From an uncultured Nocardioidaceae bacterium (GTDB lineage Bacteria > Actinomycetota > Actinomycetes > Propionibacteriales > Nocardioidaceae): a DNA stretch of 33,547 bases. Positions 30,686-33,547 of this stretch are shown here, piece by piece. Position 1 is the stretch's first letter; the number at the start of each line of letters is the position of its first letter. The stretch is taken from positions 1 to 33,547 of the forward strand of contig CADCUJ010000044.1 of NCBI GenBank assembly GCA_902805855.1, given 5' to 3'. The notes under the pieces were generated by a model. The model made no database searches and had not been told where the DNA came from. It was given only the letters and a program-made list of their open reading frames with translations. The translations under genes were made by a program, and so were the position numbers.

Positions 30686-32971
30686 GTGACTCGACCGGTT
30701 CTCGCGCGCGCTGCCGCCTGCCTGGTCGGGGTCGCGCTCGCGGGGATCGCGTCATCGCCCGGCTCCGCCCTGGGGCCCGCCGGCGACCCGGCTGCCGCTG
30801 CCAGTGAGCCCACTCCTCTACAGGTGTCGATGGACTCGATCACCCCCTCGGTCATCCCTTCCAACGGGAAGATCACCGTCACCGGGCAGATCACCAACGC
30901 CTCCGACGACCTGTGGAAGGACCTCAACGTCTACCTGCTGACCTCCGAGGCACCGTTCGTCAGCGGCCAGGAGCTGGAGGAGGCACAGGCCACCGACCCG
31001 ACGGCCGAGATCGGGGCCCGGCTCACCGCGGCGGAGCTCTACGACCCGATCGGGGACCTGCAACCGGGCTCGAGTGCCGGTTACACCCTCAGCGTCGACC
31101 GCGACGACCTCGAGGTGAGCGGGGAGGCCGGTGTGTACTGGCTCGGTGTGCACGTGCTCGCGGCCAACCGCGAGGGCCGGGACACCGTGGCCGACGGTCG
31201 TGCTCGCACGTTCGTGCCGCTGATGGAGCGCGGCGGGCCGCGCACGTCCTTGTCGGTGGTGATGCCCGTCAAGGCCGACGTCCAGCGCAGGCCCAACGGA
31301 AAGCTCGAGCGGCTGCGCACCTGGCAGGAGCTGCTCACCGAGGAGGGTCGACTGGGCAGGCTGCTACAGCTGAGCGGTACCTCGCGGAACCATCGGCTCA
31401 CCTGGGTGGTCGACCCGGCCGTGATGGACGCCGTCTCCTCCGTCGCCATCGACAATCCCTCTCGGCGGTCGGTCCGCACCCAGGACTCGGGGCAGGACCG
31501 GGGCGAGAGCGGTGGATCCGGTGGTGAGCGCGACGAGGGGCCCAGTGATGGGGCCAGTGACGGGGCCGGGGACGAGACCGGTGACGGGGCCGGTGACGGG
31601 GCGGGTGATGAGCCAGGTGAGGGTCCCGGCGACGCGGCCTCCGGACAGTCCGACGACGAGCCGTCCGAAGCCGCCCCGGGAGCGGACCGGCCGAGCGAGG
31701 TGAGCCCGCAGGCGGAGGTGGCGGCGTCATGGCTGGACACCTTCCGGCGCCAGGCCGGCCAGCACACCGTGCTCACCGTCCCCTACAGCGACCTGGATGT
31801 GGCCTCGACGCTGCGCCTCGGCTTCGTCGGCCTCTACCGGGACGCCACCGAGCTGAGCGCCGACGCCATGCAGGAACTCGGCATCGAGGCCCAGCCGGTC
31901 GTGGCACCGGCGAACGGGTTCCTCCCGCGACCGGTGTTCCCGCGGATGGATCCGGAGCAGGACGTCCTGCTCTCCGGGACGGCGGCACCGGGCGCACCGT
32001 CACCGGCGGTGCTCACCCCGCGTGGTCAACGGCTGGTGCTGGCGGACGTCTCGACGCTGGCCGGGGGCCCGGGTCCGACGCCGCCGTACCGTGCGCTCGC
32101 GCTGCGCCAGCGGATCCTCGCTGAGGCCGCCGTCCATGCGCTGGGCGCGGATCGTGACGAGCCCCTCGTGGTCACCACGCCACAGCTGTGGGATCCAGGC
32201 AGCGACTGGCGCTCGGCAGAGTTCTTCGCCGGGCTCAAGACGCCCTGGCTGCGCAGCGTGGACCTGCCCGCCGTCGCCGCAGACGGCGGCCCGTCGGACC
32301 GAGCCGAGCGTGACTTCCAGCTCGAGCTCGTCTATCCGCCAGCCGCGAGACGCGCGGAGCTTGCCATCGAGAACGCGCTCGCCGCCGAGGCGCTCGACAA
32401 GACCGGGGAGGTCTACGCGAACCTGCTGAGCCAGGACAGGACCGTCGACGAGCTCTTGTCCCGCTCTGCCATGCACGCCGTCGGATGGGGTGCCAGAGCG
32501 CACCCCGACAGCTCGGCCGAGCTGGCCCGCAGGACGACGACGCGGGTGGAGGCGGTGATGGAGCGGGTCCGGATCGAGGGTCCCTCGTTCGTGACCATGT
32601 CCAGTGAAGAGGGGACCTTCGCGATCACGCTCGTCAACGACCTCGAGGAGCCGGTCACCGTCGGCGTGCGAGCGGTGACCCGGAGCAGCCAGCTGAAGAT
32701 CCCCTCGCCCGAACCGATCTCCCTGGGTCCGGGGCAGCGGGCGTCGGTGCGGCTGCGCGCCAACGCGAGCGACATCGGGGTGCACTCGGTGATCCTGGTC
32801 CCCACCAACGGTGACGGCCAGACCCTGGGAAGCCCCGCCCGGTTCAACGTCCGCGCCAGCGAGGTCGGGCAGGTGATCTGGGCGGTGATGGGTGTGGGCG
32901 CCGCCGTACTGTTCCTTGCCATCGCCGTCCGGCTCGTCAACCGCCTGCGCGGGCACCGGCCGGCCCGGTGA
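30686..32971 (+). CDS. DUF6049-family secreted, membrane-anchored protein
   Basis: A 761-residue envelope protein. A basic N-terminus and hydrophobic stretch (AAACLVGVALAGIASS) form a signal peptide. It is followed by an immunoglobulin-like region (about 45-175) beginning SMDSITPSVIPSNGKITVTG, and later by a polysaccharide-deacetylase-like body with LTWVVDPAVMDAV and VLTVPYSDLDVASTLR. Between them (about 255-348) is a Gly/Asp/Glu-rich linker with DGAGDETGDGAGDG repeats. A final beta domain precedes the C-terminal membrane helix VIWAVMGVGAAVLFLAIAV and a short basic tail. The gene sits between the CCA transferase and murJ, which it overlaps by GTGA. From memory this placement is conserved in actinobacteria and suggests a cell-wall role; no reaction is known to me. 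Confidence 0.88.
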   Translation: MTRPVLARAAACLVGVALAGIASSPGSALGPAGDPAAAASEPTPLQVSMDSITPSVIPSNGKITVTGQITNASDDLWKDLNVYLLTSEAPFVSGQELEEAQATDPTAEIGARLTAAELYDPIGDLQPGSSAGYTLSVDRDDLEVSGEAGVYWLGVHVLAANREGRDTVADGRARTFVPLMERGGPRTSLSVVMPVKADVQRRPNGKLERLRTWQELLTEEGRLGRLLQLSGTSRNHRLTWVVDPAVMDAVSSVAIDNPSRRSVRTQDSGQDRGESGGSGGERDEGPSDGASDGAGDETGDGAGDGAGDEPGEGPGDAASGQSDDEPSEAAPGADRPSEVSPQAEVAASWLDTFRRQAGQHTVLTVPYSDLDVASTLRLGFVGLYRDATELSADAMQELGIEAQPVVAPANGFLPRPVFPRMDPEQDVLLSGTAAPGAPSPAVLTPRGQRLVLADVSTLAGGPGPTPPYRALALRQRILAEAAVHALGADRDEPLVVTTPQLWDPGSDWRSAEFFAGLKTPWLRSVDLPAVAADGGPSDRAERDFQLELVYPPAARRAELAIENALAAEALDKTGEVYANLLSQDRTVDELLSRSAMHAVGWGARAHPDSSAELARRTTTRVEAVMERVRIEGPSFVTMSSEEGTFAITLVNDLEEPVTVGVRAVTRSSQLKIPSPEPISLGPGQRASVRLRANASDIGVHSVILVPTNGDGQTLGSPARFNVRASEVGQVIWAVMGVGAAVLFLAIAVRLVNRLRGHRPAR

Positions 32972-33547
32972 GCAACGAGGAGCCCGCGGGCGAGGCGAAG
33001 GCGCAGGCGGACACGGACGACAGCGCGGTCCTGCGCGCAAGTGCCGTGATGGCTGCGGGAACCGTGGTCTCCCGGCTCAGCGGCTTCGCCCGAGGATCCT
33101 TGCTCGCGGCTGCTCTCGGTGCGTACCTGCACGCCGACCTGTTCAACATCGCCAACACCGTCCCGAACATGCTCTACATCCTGCTGGCCGGCGGTGTCTT
33201 CAACGCGGTGCTCGTGCCACAGCTGGTGCGGGCGATGAAGTCCGACGTCGACGGAGGTGACGCCTACACCAACCGGGTCATCACTTTGGCCGGACTCTTT
33301 CTCGCGGGGGCGACAGCGGTCATGGTGCTCACCGCACCGCTGCTGATGCGGATCTTCCTGGCCGACGACTTCCTCACCCCGCAGCTGGCAGCGCAGCGCG
33401 AGTCGGTGATCGACTTCGCCCGTTTCTGCCTGCCGCAGGTCTTCTTCTACGGCATGTTCGTGCTGGTCGGCCAGGTGCTCAACGCACGCGGTCGGTTCGG
33501 CCCGATGATGTGGGCGCCGATCGTCAACAACGTGGTGTCGATAGCTG
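32968..33547 (+). CDS. murJ: lipid II flippase MurJ (N-terminal part, cut by window edge)
   Basis: GTG at 32968 overlaps the DUF6049 stop (GTGA) and the frame runs open for 193 codons to the window end. After about 30 polar residues comes MAAGTVVSRLSGFARGSLLA, the MviN/MurJ signature with the arginines needed for lipid II export. Then follow FNIANTVPNMLYILLAGGVF, AVLVPQLVRAM and FCLPQVFFYGMFVLVGQVLN, helices 2-4 of the MOP-superfamily fold. MurJ moves undecaprenyl-linked peptidoglycan precursor across the membrane. In mycobacteria and other actinobacteria the protein carries a C-terminal pseudokinase extension; that part would lie beyond the window. Confidence 0.93.
   Translation, partial: MSNEEPAGEAKAQADTDDSAVLRASAVMAAGTVVSRLSGFARGSLLAAALGAYLHADLFNIANTVPNMLYILLAGGVFNAVLVPQLVRAMKSDVDGGDAYTNRVITLAGLFLAGATAVMVLTAPLLMRIFLADDFLTPQLAAQRESVIDFARFCLPQVFFYGMFVLVGQVLNARGRFGPMMWAPIVNNVVSIA

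Overview
The window is a 33.5 kb piece of a high-GC actinobacterial chromosome with few gaps. GTG and TTG starts, GTGA stop/start overlaps, start codons placed 6-7 nt behind TAGnnT boxes, an actinobacterial myo-inositol synthase and a mycobacterial-type DinB2 polymerase all point to Actinomycetota. I favour Nocardioidaceae or a close relative, by inference from gene content only. The series murJ, DUF6049, CCA transferase, ino1, PadR, penicillin-binding protein, GT87, racemase-like/FemX, rpsF-ssb-rpsR-rplI, MATE, dnaB matches, from memory, the block beside oriC in Streptomyces, so the window probably lies close to the replication origin.

Layout. 1-1.05 kb: the start of a GNAT acetyltransferase (minus, cut by the window edge), a possible tiny membrane ORF and a coiled-coil hypothetical. 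1.17-3.9 kb: a DASS/SLC13 dicarboxylate carrier followed by a tartrate/D-malate dehydrogenase, a likely uptake-and-oxidation pair. 3.9-8.0 kb (minus): two VOC proteins, a TetM/OtrA-like ribosomal GTPase and a DinB2-type polymerase with a leucine steric gate. 8.1-8.8 kb: an alpha/beta hydrolase, separated from dinB2 by a spacer with a perfect 26-bp palindrome. 8.9-10.3 kb: dnaB (minus), with a cluster of DnaA-box-like 9-mers upstream. 10.7-14.8 kb: two tandem sulfotransferase-like genes and a MATE exporter, then the wreck of a small membrane-protein gene. 15.1-16.8 kb (minus): rpsF-ssb-rpsR-rplI. 17.0-20.4 kb: a small membrane protein, endonuclease IV, a FemX-type peptidyltransferase and an alanine-racemase-like protein, the last three in a tight operon. 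20.4-25.8 kb (minus): a wrecked maleylpyruvate-isomerase-like gene, a glucose-dehydrogenase-like enzyme, a GT87 glycosyltransferase and a class A PBP with a repeat-built Pro/Ser tail. 25.9-29.1 kb: PadR, ino1 and an MFS carrier. 29.1-33.5 kb: CCA transferase (minus), divergent from DUF6049 and the start of murJ.

Most genes are housekeeping: replication (dnaB, ssb), translation (bS6, bS18, bL9, CCA addition), envelope building (PBP, MurJ, FemX, GT87, racemase-like) and inositol supply. The parts worth a second look are the sulfotransferase pair set between dnaB and the MATE gene, the DnaA-box cluster, the 26-bp palindrome at dinB2, the leucine-gate polymerase, five near-identical leaderless promoters, and two genes with both frameshifts and internal deletions. 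No tRNA, rRNA, CRISPR array, insertion sequence or prophage was seen. Comparisons with other organisms are from memory; no database was searched.
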